Positions 12,935 through 24,368 of a stretch of DNA of 64,000 nucleotides are shown here, one piece after another. The DNA is from Dactylis glomerata. Lineage: Eukaryota; Streptophyta; Magnoliopsida; Poales; Poaceae. Made by a program: the position numbers and the translations under genes. The DNA is taken from the NCBI GenBank assembly GCA_007115705.1, contig QXEO01000413.1, positions 1,540,193 to 1,604,192 of the forward strand. The letters are read 5' to 3'. Within the stretch, counting starts at the first letter, position 1, and every line of letters starts with the position of its first letter. The notes beneath the pieces are model-generated. The model was not told where the DNA came from. It did not search any database and was given only the letters and a program-made list of their open reading frames with translations.

Positions 12935-13639
12935 CACTAGTGGGGCCAGGGCCTCTAGTCCCGGCCCGTAACGGCCTTTAGTCCAGGTTTGCAAATCGGG
13001 ACTTCAGAGGCGGGACTAAAGGCTAAATCTTTAGTCCCGGCCCTGTTACCAGCCGGGACTAGAGGGTCTCCACGTGGGCGTCTCGGAGCGTCTTCAGGGT
13101 TAGGCCCTTTAGTCCCGGTTTGTAACACGGACCGAGACTAAAGAGCCTCTACAGATTTTGTTTTTGTTTTAGGGTTTTAGGGTTTAGGTCTTCGGGGAAT
13201 TATTTTTATTGTATTTTATTTTCTTTCTTTCTTAATTTTAAAAACACTTTTCATATAATTCTACGCATACATGTTAGTGCATATATATATGTAAGATAAC
13301 TTATCTTACGATCGAGTATATATATATAATTATATGGAGATCACAATTACCGGGACTAGAGCCTGTCTATTCGATTACATGGACCAACATTAGTAATGGC
13401 CCCTAGCTACACTAAATCTTCCTTTATCATCTACAGCTTCTGTCCTCAAAAAGGCCGTTAGCTCCTCTGCAACAGCGATCGCGCGTTGCTCTGATAGGTA
13501 CTTCTCCCGCAGTCTCGTAGCCCCCTAGCCCTAGCGTGTGGTGATATTTCTTCTTGTCGGCATTTTTCTTGTTCTTTTCTGATAATGCCTTGGCATCTTC
13601 TGACTCCTTGTACTCCTAAAATACCTTCCAGTGATTCGC

Positions 13640-14416
13640 CTACTTCGCTAGATACCCTTCGAATACTGGCACTTTCTTTGTCTTCAGATAGTTTTTCCAT
13701 AATTTCTTCTTCCACACCCGGAACAGTTCGGCCATCTTCTTTAGAGTCCACTGCTTGACTTTGGCCCTCAGTTGTCTTGCGGCGCCTTCATTCTCACAAT
13801 CTGGCAGGTTGAAATGTGCCATGAGATCATTCCAAAGACTCTCTTTGTATCTTTCGGTGACATACTCACTATCGTCTGCCCTTTTGCGCTTGATCCACTC
13901 CCGAACGCTGATCAGGACGTGATCTCTAACCAGAACTCCGTATTGCTTCTTGAAAGTGTCGACAACCTTCTTAGGAAGCTTGGATTCGCCCGTAGGCAAT
14001 ATGACCTCAAAGGTGTAATGTGTTCGGGCATCCAACTTTTTAGTCGGGCCTTGTTTTGTAGCTTTGCTCGATATGGAGGCCTAAAAGGAGAAACATTCGT
14101 CAATGTATATGTATACAATTTACAGCTATCTCCAATATTTTCACATATTACAAGTGATTGCCAAACTTCATATACATACCTCGCCGGACTTCGTTAATTA
14201 TCCACCGGCTTCTCCATCAGAGGAGCTATCGCCTTCTCCATCATCGGAGCTATCGCCTTCCCCGTCGACTTCATCTTCATGTCGGTCGACCTCCATTCCA
14301 TCTCCGGAGGGGTTCAGATACGACGATGGAGATTCAGCTGGTTCAACATCGGGGGCGTAGTTGATTATATCTTCGAGAATTTCCTCCTCTTCCAGGTTCC
14401 TGCTATGTGGATCCAT
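13640..14416 (-). pseudogene. CACTA second ORF, plant transposase (Ptta/En/Spm)-like
   Basis: The first exon starts at 14416 with MDPHSRNLEEEEILEDIIN, then an acidic Asp/Glu/Ser/Gly-rich segment. It reaches an in-frame stop at 14198, shortly before a possible splice donor near 14178. After a probable intron with acceptor near 14080, the conserved part follows: KKVVDTFKKQYGVLVRDHV, then REWIKRKRADDSEYV and a basic, Trp-containing C-terminal segment to a stop at 13640. This is the layout of the plant Transposase_24 family, the DNA-binding partner of TNP2 in CACTA elements. The stop in exon 1 makes it probably non-functional, although a shifted splice donor could bypass it. Confidence 0.65.
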
Positions 14417-14429
14417 AGTTTCTGCAAAA

Positions 14430-14960
14430 TACCGATAGTTGTTAGTTAGAATGCACGCTATATTAACTAATTCTAAGAAACTAACACTTAACTAACAAAT
14501 AACTTAACATCTAAAATTAACTAATTCTAAGAAACTAACACTTAACTTAACTAACAATTAACTAAGAAACTAACACTTAACTTAACTAACAATTAACTAA
14601 AAAACCCTAGCTAAGAAACTAATTAATAACAATTAAACTAATAATAACAATTAAAAAAACCCTAGCTAAGAAACTAAATCTAACTAATAATAACAATTAA
14701 AAAACCCTAGATAATTAACTAATTAACTTATACTAACAAGTACTAAAATTAAATCTAACTACAACTAAAACTAAAACTAACTAAAACTAAAACTAAAAAC
14801 TAAATCTAACTAAAACTAAAACTAACCTAAAATAACCTAAAACTAAACTACATCTAACTAAAACTAACCTAAAACTAACTAAAACTAAAATAACCTAAAA
14901 ACTAAATCTAACTAAAACTAACCTAAAACTAACTAAAACTAAAACTAAACTAACCTAATC
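14430..14960. repeat. Low-complexity AACTAAAACTAA tract inside the CACTA element
   Basis: About 530 bases composed almost entirely of A, C and T in irregular repeats of AACTAA, ACCTAAAACTAA and AAAACCCTAGC. This is probably replication-slippage expansion within the transposon. Confidence 0.8.
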
Positions 14961-15001
14961 TAACAGAGAGGGGGCGGCTTACCTGTGGGAGGCAATCGGC
15001 G

Positions 15002-15071
15002 GCGGGAAGAGGACGGCGGGAAGAGGATGGCGGGAAGAGGACGGCAGGAAGAGGATGGCGAGAAGAGGACG
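15002..15071. repeat. 14-bp GC-rich minisatellite, five copies
   Basis: Five successive copies of GCGGGAAGAGGACG with single-base changes. At 15180-15260 a second minisatellite has three copies of a 28-bp unit beginning GCGCGGATGGCGG. ORFs on both strands here (14979-15239 minus, 15055-15297 plus) are by-products of the repeats. Confidence 0.8.
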
Positions 15072-15585
15072 GTGGGAGGCGACTGGCGGTAGGAGGCGCT
15101 GGCAGCGGCAAGAGGAGGGCGGCGCTGCGCGGGCGGACAGAGGAGGGTGGCGCTGCGCGGGCGGAGGAGGGCGGCGCTGGCGCGGATGGCGGCCGGAGGC
15201 GTCGCTGGCGCGGATGGCGGCCGGAGGCGTCGCTGGCACGGACGGCGGCCGGAGGCGGCGGTGGCGATTTGGGCAGCCTGCCGGTGTCCTCTGCTAGCTC
15301 CTCGCGCGCGAAAATCCTAAGTCCCGGTCGGTGGAACCGACCGGGGACGAAGGACTAGCTTTTATACCCCCCGGCCTTTAGTCCCGGGCGGTGGCTCAAA
15401 CCGGGACTAAAGGGGGATCTTTAGTCCCGGTTTGAGCCACCGGCCGGGACTAAAGGCCTCGGCGGGGGGTTTCAGCAACAGGGCCTTTAGTCCCGGTCCG
15501 TGGTGCGGACCGGGACTAAAGGCCCAAAACTGGATTATTAACAAAATTGCGTAAATTAATATCTGTTTCTTAAATCCATTTTAGG

Positions 15586-16065
15586 TTTTATTAAATAATT
15601 ATTCTAACTTATCAAACTATTAACAAAATTGCCATTTTCAATTAAATAATATATTAACTAATATTTTTTGTATATTTTTGAATCTTATTAAACTTTCAAC
15701 ATGAAAAGTGCTTGAATTTGAATAAGTAATGCAAATTCATTTTCTGTTTTATTAAATAATTATTCTAACTTATCAAACTATTAACAAAATTGCCATTTTC
15801 AATTAAATAATATATTAACTAATATTTTTTGTATATTTTTGAATCTTATTAAACTTTCAACATGAAAAGTGCTTGAATTTGAATAAGTAATTCAAATTCA
15901 TTTTCTGTTTTATTAAATAATTATTCTAACTTATCAAACTATTAACAAAATTGCCATTTTCAATTAAATAATAGATTAGCTAATATTTTTTTGCATATTT
16001 TTGAATCTTATTAAACTTTCAACATGAAAAGTGCTTGAATTTGAATAATTAACTCAAATCCTAAT
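15586..16065. repeat. 161-bp AT-rich tandem repeat, three copies
   Basis: Copies start at 15586, 15747 and 15908, each opening TTTTATTAAATAATTATTC, so the period is exactly 161. Copies are near-identical; the third has an extra T in a T run and a few substitutions. It lies between the two CACTA genes. Confidence 0.9.
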
Positions 16066-16244
16066 TCACCACACTGAATTGCAATACTACCTCTCCCTTA
16101 TGAATCAATAATTGGTAATTGAGAGTCAGTTCATTATTAACATACATGCTCCTTAAATAAAGGATTAGTACATTCTATACATGCATTACATAAAAGGTTT
16201 AATACATTATTACATTATTGCACCAACATTCCAATCTATTATTT

Positions 16245-19200
16245 CTATTTTCTTCTGGGTCGTAGCCATGGAGAATCTTCATCATTCAGCAGGATGCTTG
16301 GGTAAGTTTTCACTTTGAAGGGCGGAATTTTATGAAACTTATTATAATCTACTAACATGTCTGTCTTGTCATCTACTCCCACGATGTTTCTTTTCCCTGA
16401 AAGAACTATGTGGCGCTTTGGCTCATCGGACGATGTTTTCTTTTGCTGATTTCTTTTTCTCCTTTTTGTAGACATGTCCTTCACATAGAAAACCTGGGCG
16501 ACATCGTTGGCTAGGATGAATGGTTCGTCCATGTACGCAAGATTGTTGAGATCCACTGTTGTCATGCCGTACTTTTGGTCTACAACTACCCCGCCTCCTG
16601 TCAGCTTCACCCATTTGCACCGAAACAAAGGGATCTTAAAAGTAGGTCCATAGTCAAGTTCCCATATCTCCTCTATGTACCCGTAATATGTTTCCTTCTG
16701 CCCATTATCATCTGTTGCATCAAAGCGGACACCACTGTTTTAGTTGGTGCTCTTTTTATCTTGGGCAACCGCGTAAAATGTATTCTCATTTATCTCGTAC
16801 CCTTGGAAAGTACATATAGTCGAAGATGGTGGCCTGGCCAAACAGTACAGCTGATCTCCAACGGTGTTGTCATTCATGAGATGTGTCTGCAACCAACTGC
16901 CGAAAGTCTTCTCGTGCAGCCCTTTAATCCAAGAATCAGCCTTCCCCGGGTTTTCGGAGCGTAGAATATTCTTGTGTCTCTTGATATACGGAGCCACCAT
17001 GCTGGAATTGTGTAGAACTGTGTAGTGTGCTTGATTGAATAAATGCCCGTCCATACATACTTTTGCTTTCCTTCCTAGTGTGCCTTTTCCTGTCAGCCTA
17101 CCCTCATACTGAGATTCAGGAACACCAGTCGGCTTAAGGTCAGGAAGAAAGTCTACACAAAACTCAATGACCTCCTATGTTCCATAGCCCTTAGAGATGC
17201 TTCCTTCTGGCCTAGCACGGTTACGAACATATTTCTTTAAGACTCCCATGAACCTCTCGAAGGGGAACATATTGTGTAGAAACACTGGACCGAGAATTCT
17301 AATCTCTTCGACTAGGTGAACTAGGAGGTGTGTCATTATATTAAAGAAGTATGGCGGGAACAACAACTTGAAGCTGACCAGATATTGGACCACATCAATC
17401 TGTAACCCTGATAGACTTTCTCGATCGATTACCTTCTGAGAAATTGTATTGAGTAATGCACATACCTTCACAATTGCCAGACGAACATTTTCCGGTAGAG
17501 TTCGCCTCAATGCAACCGGAAGCAATTGGGTCATAAGCATGTGGCAGTCATGAGACTTTAGGTTTTGGAATTTTTTGTCTTTCATATTTACGATTCCCTT
17601 TATATTCGACGAGAAGTCAGTCGGGACCTTGATACTGAAAAGGACGTCAAAGAAGATTTCCTTCTCTTCCTTGGTAAGAGCGTAGATGGCACACCCTTGA
17701 AACTGCCTTGGATGCATGTCGTCTCATCCTTTATGACGTTCCTGGTCCTCCCGTGCTTCCGGTGTATCTTTTGACTTCCCATACAAGCCCAGGAAGCCTA
17801 GAATATTCACGCAGAGATTCTTCGTCAGGTGCATCACGTCAATTGCGGAGCGGACCTTCTGGACTTCCCAATAGGGTAGCTCCCAAAATATAGATTTCTT
17901 CTTCCACATGGGTGCACGCTTATCGGGACCGTTAGGAACAGGTTGGCTGCCAGGACCCTTTCCAAAGATTACTTTTAAATCTTTAACCATATCAAATACT
18001 TCAGCACTAGTACGGGTGACAGGCTTCCCCCAGGTTTCTGCCTTGCCATTGAAATGTTTGCCTTTTTCTTTAAGGGATGCTTGGGCGGAAGAAAACGACG
18101 ATTGTACGGGTACACATTCTTCCTACATTTGTCCAGATATATACTTTCTGTGTGATCCAAACAGTGCGTGCATGCATTGTATCTCTTGTTTAACTGTCCT
18201 GAAATGTTACTAAGAGCAGGCCAATCATTGATGATTATGAAAAGCAACGCTCGAAGGTCAAATTCCTCTTGTTTGTGCTCGTTCCACACACGTACACCTG
18301 GTTCAGCCCACAGCTGTAAAAGTTCATCAACTAATGGCCTTAGGTACACATCAATGTCGTTGGCGGGTTGCTTTGGACCTTGGATAAGCACTGGCATCAT
18401 AATGAACTTTCGTTTCATGCACAACCAAGGAGGAAGGTTGTAGATACATAGATTAATGGGCCAGGTGCTATGACTGAAACTCTGCTCCCCGTTTTAACCG
18501 TGGTATTATAGGAGCATACCACATCACCTTGGTAGGAACCCTCTTCCTGGGTGGCTCGCCCTCAATATCACCAGGGTCATCTTTTATGATCTTATACCGC
18601 AATGCAGTGCATACCGGGCATTTATCCATATTCTCGTACTTCTCACCGCGGTAGAGAATACAGTCATTAGGGCATGCATGTATCTTCTGCACGTCTAATC
18701 CTAGAGGGCAGACAAGCTTCTTTGCTTCGTACGTGCTGGCGGGCAATTCGTTCTTTCTTGGAAGCATCTTCTTCATCAGTACCAGCAACTTTTCAAATGA
18801 TGAGTCGGTCACACCGGTCTCTGCCTTCCACTTCAGCAATTCCAGTGTGCTACCCAGCTTCTTCTGGCCATCTTCACAAGTTGGGTACAACAATTTGTTG
18901 TGGTCCTGTAACATCTGCTCGAACTGCAACCCTTCCTTTTCTGTGTCGCTGCCTCGCCGTGCATCAGAAATGACCCGACCAAGATCATCAGCGGGCTCAT
19001 CTGGGGCCCGTTCTTCACCGTGATGTTCTTCTTCATTGTCTTCCATTGCGGTATCAGCATACTCAGGAAACATAGATCGGTAGTTGTCATCATCGTTCTC
19101 TTCTTCATCGTCGTCTTCCATCATAACCCCTCTTTCTCCGTGCTTGGTCCAAACATTATAGCCAGACATAAAACCGGACCGAAACAGGTGGCTCTGAATG

Positions 19201-19361
19201 ACTCTTGAGGAAGTGTAATCCTTCTCATTCCAACATTCAACACATGGACAAAACATAAAGCCACCACCATGCTTGTTCGCCTCGGCCGCATCTCGAAAAG
19301 AATACACGCCTTCTCTGTAAGCGGTTGTGCGTCGATCACCGTACATCCATGGATGGCTCAT
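16245..19361 (-). pseudogene. CACTA TNP2-type transposase, degenerate
   Basis: TNP2 is the CACTA transposase that cuts at the terminal repeats in the nucleus. The likely start of this exon is 19361 (MSHPWMYGDRR), just after a good splice acceptor; an upstream exon may exist. In order come a transposase-associated domain (CPCVECWN, 19200-19361), a TNP2 core with HACPNDCILYRGEKYENMDKCPVC (about 18590-18690), YNACTHCLD (about 18160), a DUF4218-like segment (LPVALRRTLPENVR, HDCHMLMTQLLP, about 17180-17560), and a DUF4216-like C-terminus (about 16245-16740). It is broken by a frame change between 18468 and 18424, a change back near 17980, and in-frame stops at 17724-17726, 17175-17177 and 16740-16742. 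Family assignment is firm; function is lost. Confidence 0.88.
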
Positions 19362-20282
19362 CTGCATCATACAACAGTATATCAAATGCAATCATGATCC
19401 TAAAATTAGTACCGCACGGTCTAAACGAGAAAATATAGTTGCTAACCTTTTAGTATAAGTGGAAATAAAGAGGAAGAGGGTTAAGCGTGGCTCGGGCACC
19501 TCATATCTTAGTTGTGTTCGGTGAACTTAAGTGGCATCGCTCTAACACATATTTCAACAAACACCTCTAGTGCATAGGAATGAAATAGAAAACTAGCACA
19601 AACCCACACTCCTCCATCCAAGAAAAAAATAAGGGAGAGGGGAGAGGGGCTGCGGCAATATATATAGGCAGAAGACTTTAGTCCCGGTTTGAGACACAAA
19701 CCGGGACTAAAGGCTTGTAACGGACCGGGATCAATGGATGCCGTACGCGTGGGCGAATTAGAGGCGACGTGGCCAGGCCTTTAGTCCCGGTCCAAATTAC
19801 GGCCGGGACTAAAGGGGCCTGACCAAAGGCCCATTTTCCACTAGTGTGTGCCCTCCTCCATCTCGCCGGCGTGGACATACGTACCACAACATTGTACCCC
19901 TATAACTTACGGGGTGTATATATGAGATCTTCCTTGACGAAACAAAGAAAGTACGTACCTAAGCTGTTCCAGAAAGCACGCCTTACTACTAAATAAGCAC
20001 AACGCGTACAGACAGGAAGAGTGTCCCGTGGGGTTTAACCATCCATCCTGTCTTCTGATGCTCGCGCGCATCGCATGCACTTTACTCATCCGTACGCGGC
20101 GGCGCTGATGAATGCCCCGCGAGTACTGCTACGTAGCGCGCACGCAAACCCTCTCATCTTATCCGTAATCAATTGATCGGCCGTGATCATCAATCTCCTC
20201 TAACCGACGCAGGACCTTGCTTCAAATTATTGGGGGGTGGCGCCAAACGCCCATCAACTCACCTGATCAGTCACCCGCGCGC

Positions 20283-20290
20283 TACAAATA
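20283..20290 (+). promoter_or_regulatory. TATA-like box of the phosphatase gene
   Basis: TACAAATA lies 61 bp upstream of the first in-frame ATG (20351) and 88 bp upstream of the better-placed ATG at 20378. The upstream interval 19850-20282 holds no other recognisable gene or TE. It is the whole space available for a proximal promoter before the CACTA element. Confidence 0.5.
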
Positions 20291-20350
20291 CCCGCGGCGC
20301 GGTGCTCGTCTCGACTCGCCGATCGATCCAGCTATAGCCATAGCTACCGC

Positions 20351-23300
20351 ATGCGCCGTGAGCTCTGCAACTCGGACATGGCGTCCGTCGCGATCCTCGT
20401 CAGCGCGCTGCTGCAGCTTCTACTGTCGCTGGCCGCGGCGGAGCTGCAGCGGGTGCAGCACGCGACAAAGGAGGATGGTTCACTCACCGTGCTCGCCGTC
20501 GGCGACTGGGGGAGGGGCGGGCAGTATAACCAAACTCTCGTGGCCGAACAGGTATAACTAAAGCCTTCGTCCAAGGTAGGTCTAGCGACAAAAGGCCGAT
20601 TTAAGTCTTTGCTTCCTTGGTCTGCTCGATCGGTTTGCAAAGTGCAAAGAATGCGCTAAGTAAAAGCAAACAGTGGTGGATGGGCACTAGCTAGGCTCTC
20701 TCAGCGCCTTATATATCGAAACCTTTGTATGTCTTTCTAACGTAGGGTGCACGAAAAAGCAAAACCGCATACTTATGCGCGGGTTTCGGTCTTATCTTGG
20801 ACCATCAAATCCACTTTAAGATCCATGCACCTAGCTTCTAGAGATTTCAGAAAACCCCCTCAATTGAACAAATGAAACTAAGAAACCATGGGATTGGTGG
20901 CGTATAAGTGCATCATGTATTTTCTGTTGTTGCTTGAGCTTCATATCCATTCTATTCACATTTTAACTATGAGTGCATGCATCAATCAGTCTCTATTTAT
21001 CATTTTCATAAAAGAAAGAAACAATTCAGTTTTTAGAGGGTTCTTATTTTGAACGGGTCCGTAATCTGACACCTTGGTGATTCTATCCCAAGCGCCACAA
21101 AGAGTCGGTGTATTTGCTTGGTGTGAGTATTGATATACGTGAAGTTTTGGCATGACATCATTAGTAACCAACTTTTTTGAATTAAGAATGTTTATATATT
21201 TAACCTAATTTTGCAACCTTTGACTTTAGATAGAGCTAAAACGTAGTGTAATTAGAAATGCATGGAGTAGTGAATTACTATCTACTTCTATATAACACAG
21301 TCGTATATTTTTAGTCAAAGTCTCGTCGTGTCATTTTAACTAATCTTATAGACAAAAACACAGATATACTATGGAAATTATTCTACAGTTGGGCTACTGA
21401 TGTTGATTTGATAGTCTAGATATGGTCATAATGTTAACTATATGATTGATCAAAATTACAATATATTCACATTTGCCTAAAATATACACCTTAATTTGGT
21501 AGTCTCATTAATGCACATGTTTGGTGATCTAACGCCATTCCAGGTGTTCTTTCTACAAGTAACTAGCTGAAAGCCCGAAAGTAGAGTGGGGCGGGCGTCA
21601 TTTATCATCTCAAGTGTGCGCTAGGGTACAGACGCACTATACTTCTCCTTTTCAAGCATGACATAGTTTTTGCGTATTCGAGACGTTGATGATGTCTAAA
21701 ACATCGTCGATCATTGTATAAACTGATGGAGTATACACACAAGTGTTAGATACGTTATCACTACTTTGATGCGGGGCAATGCATTATTACTTACTAACCT
21801 AGTAAGGATCTCTTTGGATAGCAGGATTTTCAAAATATAAGAATAGAAAAGGTATACATGATTGAGATGTCATGTAAATTCCTACATGATTTTAAAACAC
21901 ACGATTTTGAAAGATGTGCTTTGGATGGTGCATAGGAAACAAACACAGGAATTTTACACGATTGAGCAGAGAGTAGAGAGAGATAGAGCGTAAATGGATT
22001 GGACTTCTCAAAGAAAAACAAATTATGGTTTGAGCTAATGTTAAGATTCCTATGGAATGGAAGACATAGGAATGGATTCGATAGGATTTTGTGTGCTCAA
22101 TCCTATAATCCAAACGCATTCCATAGAACAAATTCTATGAGTCCTCTAAAATTTCTACTCCCTCCGACCACTAATACCTATCTTTTACATGATGTATGTA
22201 GATACAAAAACATGTTCAGATACATTATATCAGAGAGGTATTAGTGGTCGGAGGGAGTATGATTTTTCTTCAATCCAAAGAAGCTCTAAGTAGCTAGAAA
22301 GTGCTCAATTAATTAGTCAATCTTGTTGGCTACGCATAGATGGGATTAGTCGGGGAGAAGCTGAGCGCTGATTTCATCATCTCCACCGGTGACAACTTCT
22401 ACGACGACGGCCTCTCGGGCGACAACGACACGGCCTTCTTCAAGGCGTCCTTCACTGGGATCTACACCACCGAGAGCCTCCAGAAGCCATGGTACATCGG
22501 TAATATATATATCACCACAGCCAGTTAACTCTATTTGTCTGGACTCTGGAGCCTGACCTATCTTGTGGCATGCAGTGCTTGGCAACCATGACTACACCGG
22601 GGACGCACTGGCGCAGCAAAGCCCCGCCATTCGCGAAGTCGACAGCCGGTGGATCTCCGTAAATAAGTCATTCATCGTCGAAGCAGGTAATGCGTCTCAA
22701 TTGAACCCAGCACGCCTTGTCGGTCACCTGCTCTAGCTAGCTAGGTGATCCTGCTATGTTTGTATTTTGCTGAACACACAAAGCAGACATCGTGGACTTC
22801 TTCCTCGTGGACACTTCGCCGTTCGTGCTCAAGTACTGGAACGAGAGCAAATTCGACTGGAGGAACGTCGCTCCTCGCGACACCTACATCGCGAATCTCC
22901 TCAAGGACCTGGAAGACGCCCTGACGGAGTCCAAAGCGACGTGGAAGGTCGTCGTCGGACACCACCCCATCAGCAGCGGCTGCGAGCACGGCAACACCAC
23001 CGAGCTCCGTGAGCACCTCCTCCCAGTCCTAAAGGTAACCACCAAACTAGCTAGCTACTGTGCAGCATCATCAGTTCGATTACTTGGTTAGTCATGCTTG
23101 ATCTCACTGCAGGAAATTACTGGCTCACCAATCACCATGACCAATATTTTATCTCCGATCTCTTTTTCGCAGGCCCATGGGGTCGACATGTACCTGAACG
23201 GCCACGATCACTGTCTGCAGCGTATCAGCAGCATAGACAGGTGATGAGATCATGTTCATCAGTCAAACACTCCCTCCGTCCCAAAAAAAGGACGTCGAAG

Positions 23301-24165
23301 ATTTGTTTAAATTTAAATGTGTTTATACACTAAATTGTGTCAAGATAAATTCGAATTTTAACAAATCTTAGACATCCTTTTATAGAGAGAGAGAGTACTT
23401 AATTTGCTCTCAAATTTCTGATTTTTTGACGCATCACACCACCTGTGCGAGTGAAATGCTAGAAAAGACCACGTGCGAAATTTTTTGTCAAAAAGGACCC
23501 CCTGCGGGTGGCGGCACGTTTGGCCAGGCGACATGTGGCACGTGCCGCCTGGGCCAACGCCGGCATGGGGGTGCCGCCATCCCCAAGTCCGGCACGTAGG
23601 CTGGCAGGTGACGGCGGTGGGGCATGCCGCCTTAGCCGTTGCCGGCAGGGTGACGTGGCACATGCCTGCCGGATTTGGCAGTGGCGGCAGGACCCACCTC
23701 TTTGGCTGTGGCGGCACCCCCATGCCGGCGTCGGCCCAGGCGGCACGTGCCACGTGTCGCCTGGCCAGACGTGCCGCCACTCGTAGGGGGTCTTTTTTGA
23801 CAAATTTTTCGGCAGGTGGTCTTTTCTAGCATTCCACTCACGCAGGTGGTCTTATGTGTCAAAAATTCCAAATTTCTTGGATCATTTCCTATTTCTTTCA
23901 TGAACCAAAAAATTAGAAACAAGATTTCCTTTTTGTGTATCACTGCAGCCCCGTGGAGTTTGTGACGAGTGGCGGAGGATCGAAAGCATGGGCGGGCAAG
24001 TTCAAGGAGACCACCGACAAGATGGAGTTCATCTACGACGGGCAGGGGTTCCTGTCCATGCAGCTCACCACGGCGGAGGCCAACCTCGCCTTTTACGACG
24101 TCGCCGGGGTAGTCCTGCACAGCTGGGGCCTCAGCAAGTCGGCCGCCGCCAGCATCGTGTGCTGA
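20351..24165 (+). CDS. Purple acid phosphatase, low-molecular-weight plant type, six exons
   Basis: A metallophosphoesterase that hydrolyses phosphate monoesters at acidic pH, normally secreted or vacuolar. Exons are 20351-20551, 22340-22499, 22576-22686, 22787-23034, 23173-23240 and 23949-24165. All introns are GT-AG and phases agree, giving 334 aa. All metal-binding motifs are present: GDWG (51-54), GDNFY (84-88), GNHD (123-126), VVGHH (213-217) and GHDH (250-253). The usual seven ligands are therefore intact. A hydrophobic signal peptide follows the second ATG at 20378, which has the better start context and may be the true start (325 aa). NES, NDT, NKS and NTT are possible N-glycosylation sites. 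Length and layout match the small group that includes Arabidopsis PAP17 and PAP8. No obvious phosphate-response P1BS site was seen in the 500 bp upstream. Confidence 0.95.
21806..22286. mobile_element. Tourist-like (PIF/Harbinger) MITE in phosphatase intron 1
   Basis: Flanked by TAA at 21803-21805 and 22287-22289, the 3-bp target of PIF/Harbinger elements. Terminal repeats are imperfect (GGATCTCTTTGGAT against GAGCTTCTTTGGAT). Inner segments such as TTCCTATGGAATGG and GCATTCCATAG are also inverted. It hosts a Stowaway MITE at 22158-22257. Confidence 0.7.
22158..22257. mobile_element. Stowaway MITE nested in the Tourist-like MITE
   Basis: Exactly 100 bp between TA duplications (22156-22157, 22258-22259). 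The terminal inverted repeats CTCCCTCCGACCACTAATAC are perfect over at least 20 bases, suggesting a young copy. Confidence 0.92.
23270..23397. mobile_element. Stowaway-type MITE in phosphatase intron 5
   Basis: Opens with CTCCCTCCGTCCC and ends with an inverted, partly decayed GAGAGAGAGAGT. The interior folds back through GACGTCGAAGATTTG and CAAATCTTAGACATCC. The right TA is clear; the left one is not. Confidence 0.75.
23420..23868. mobile_element. Mutator-type MITE in phosphatase intron 5
   Basis: 449 bp flanked by a perfect 9-bp duplication CAAATTTCT (23411-23419 and 23869-23877), diagnostic of Mutator-like elements. Ends are inverted repeats (GATTTTTTGACGCATCA against GAATTTTTGACACATAA). 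The inverted similarity continues inward for some 170 bp per side through a GC-rich part with GGCGGCACGT and GCCGGCATGGGGGTGCCGCC. The transcript of this intron would form a long hairpin. ORFs seen inside are by-products of the element. Confidence 0.9.
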
Positions 24166-24325
24166 ACTGCTGATCGATCCACTTCACAGATCGGACCGAT
24201 CCATGTAAAATTGTTAACCCGTCTGAAACGATGGGATGAAAATGCTTCTCCTATTGTCTTCTTTGTGTCGCACCAGCGTACATCCGTAACAAAATGGTCT
24301 GTTCTGTTTATTAATTGGTTAGTTG

Positions 24326-24357
24326 AGGCTGGGGTGCCCTTTTCGAAAAAAAAAAAT
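24326..24357 (+). mobile_element. Very short 5'-truncated retroposed insertion with poly(A)
   Basis: A 32-bp segment ending in TTTTCG plus an A run is flanked by an 11-bp direct repeat TTGGTTAGTTG (24315-24325 and 24358-24368). A poly(A) end plus a TSD of that size fits LINE-mediated retroposition, and the TTCG-A ending is like Triticeae LINE 3' ends. It lies 160 bp after the phosphatase stop codon. Confidence 0.6.
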
Positions 24358-24368
24358 TTGGTTAGTTG

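Larger units (their letters stand above)
12935..19846 (-). mobile_element. CACTA (En/Spm) DNA transposon with intact ends
   Basis: Both ends read CACTAGTGG inward, and the element is flanked by the 3-bp duplication TGT (12932-12934 and 19847-19849), the hallmark of CACTA elements. Copies of TTTAGTCCCGG and its complement CCGGGACTAAAGG occur near both ends and internally (12950-13140, 15370-15527, 19676-19820). Transposase coding lies on the minus strand at 16245-19361, and a second ORF at 13640-14416. Both are interrupted, so this copy can hardly move without help in trans. Its right end lies 504 bp from the first ATG of the phosphatase gene. Confidence 0.93.

Noticed and set aside
12950..13140. 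Regular TTTAGTCCCGG and CCGGGACTAAAGG palindromes resembling a CRISPR array
   Set aside because: They are inverted, unevenly spaced and lie at the ends of a CACTA transposon in a plant genome.
23358..23829. Overlapping ORFs of 92-140 codons on both strands in phosphatase intron 5
   Set aside because: They are the GC-rich arms of the Mutator MITE; mirrored peptides on both strands come from the inverted repeat.
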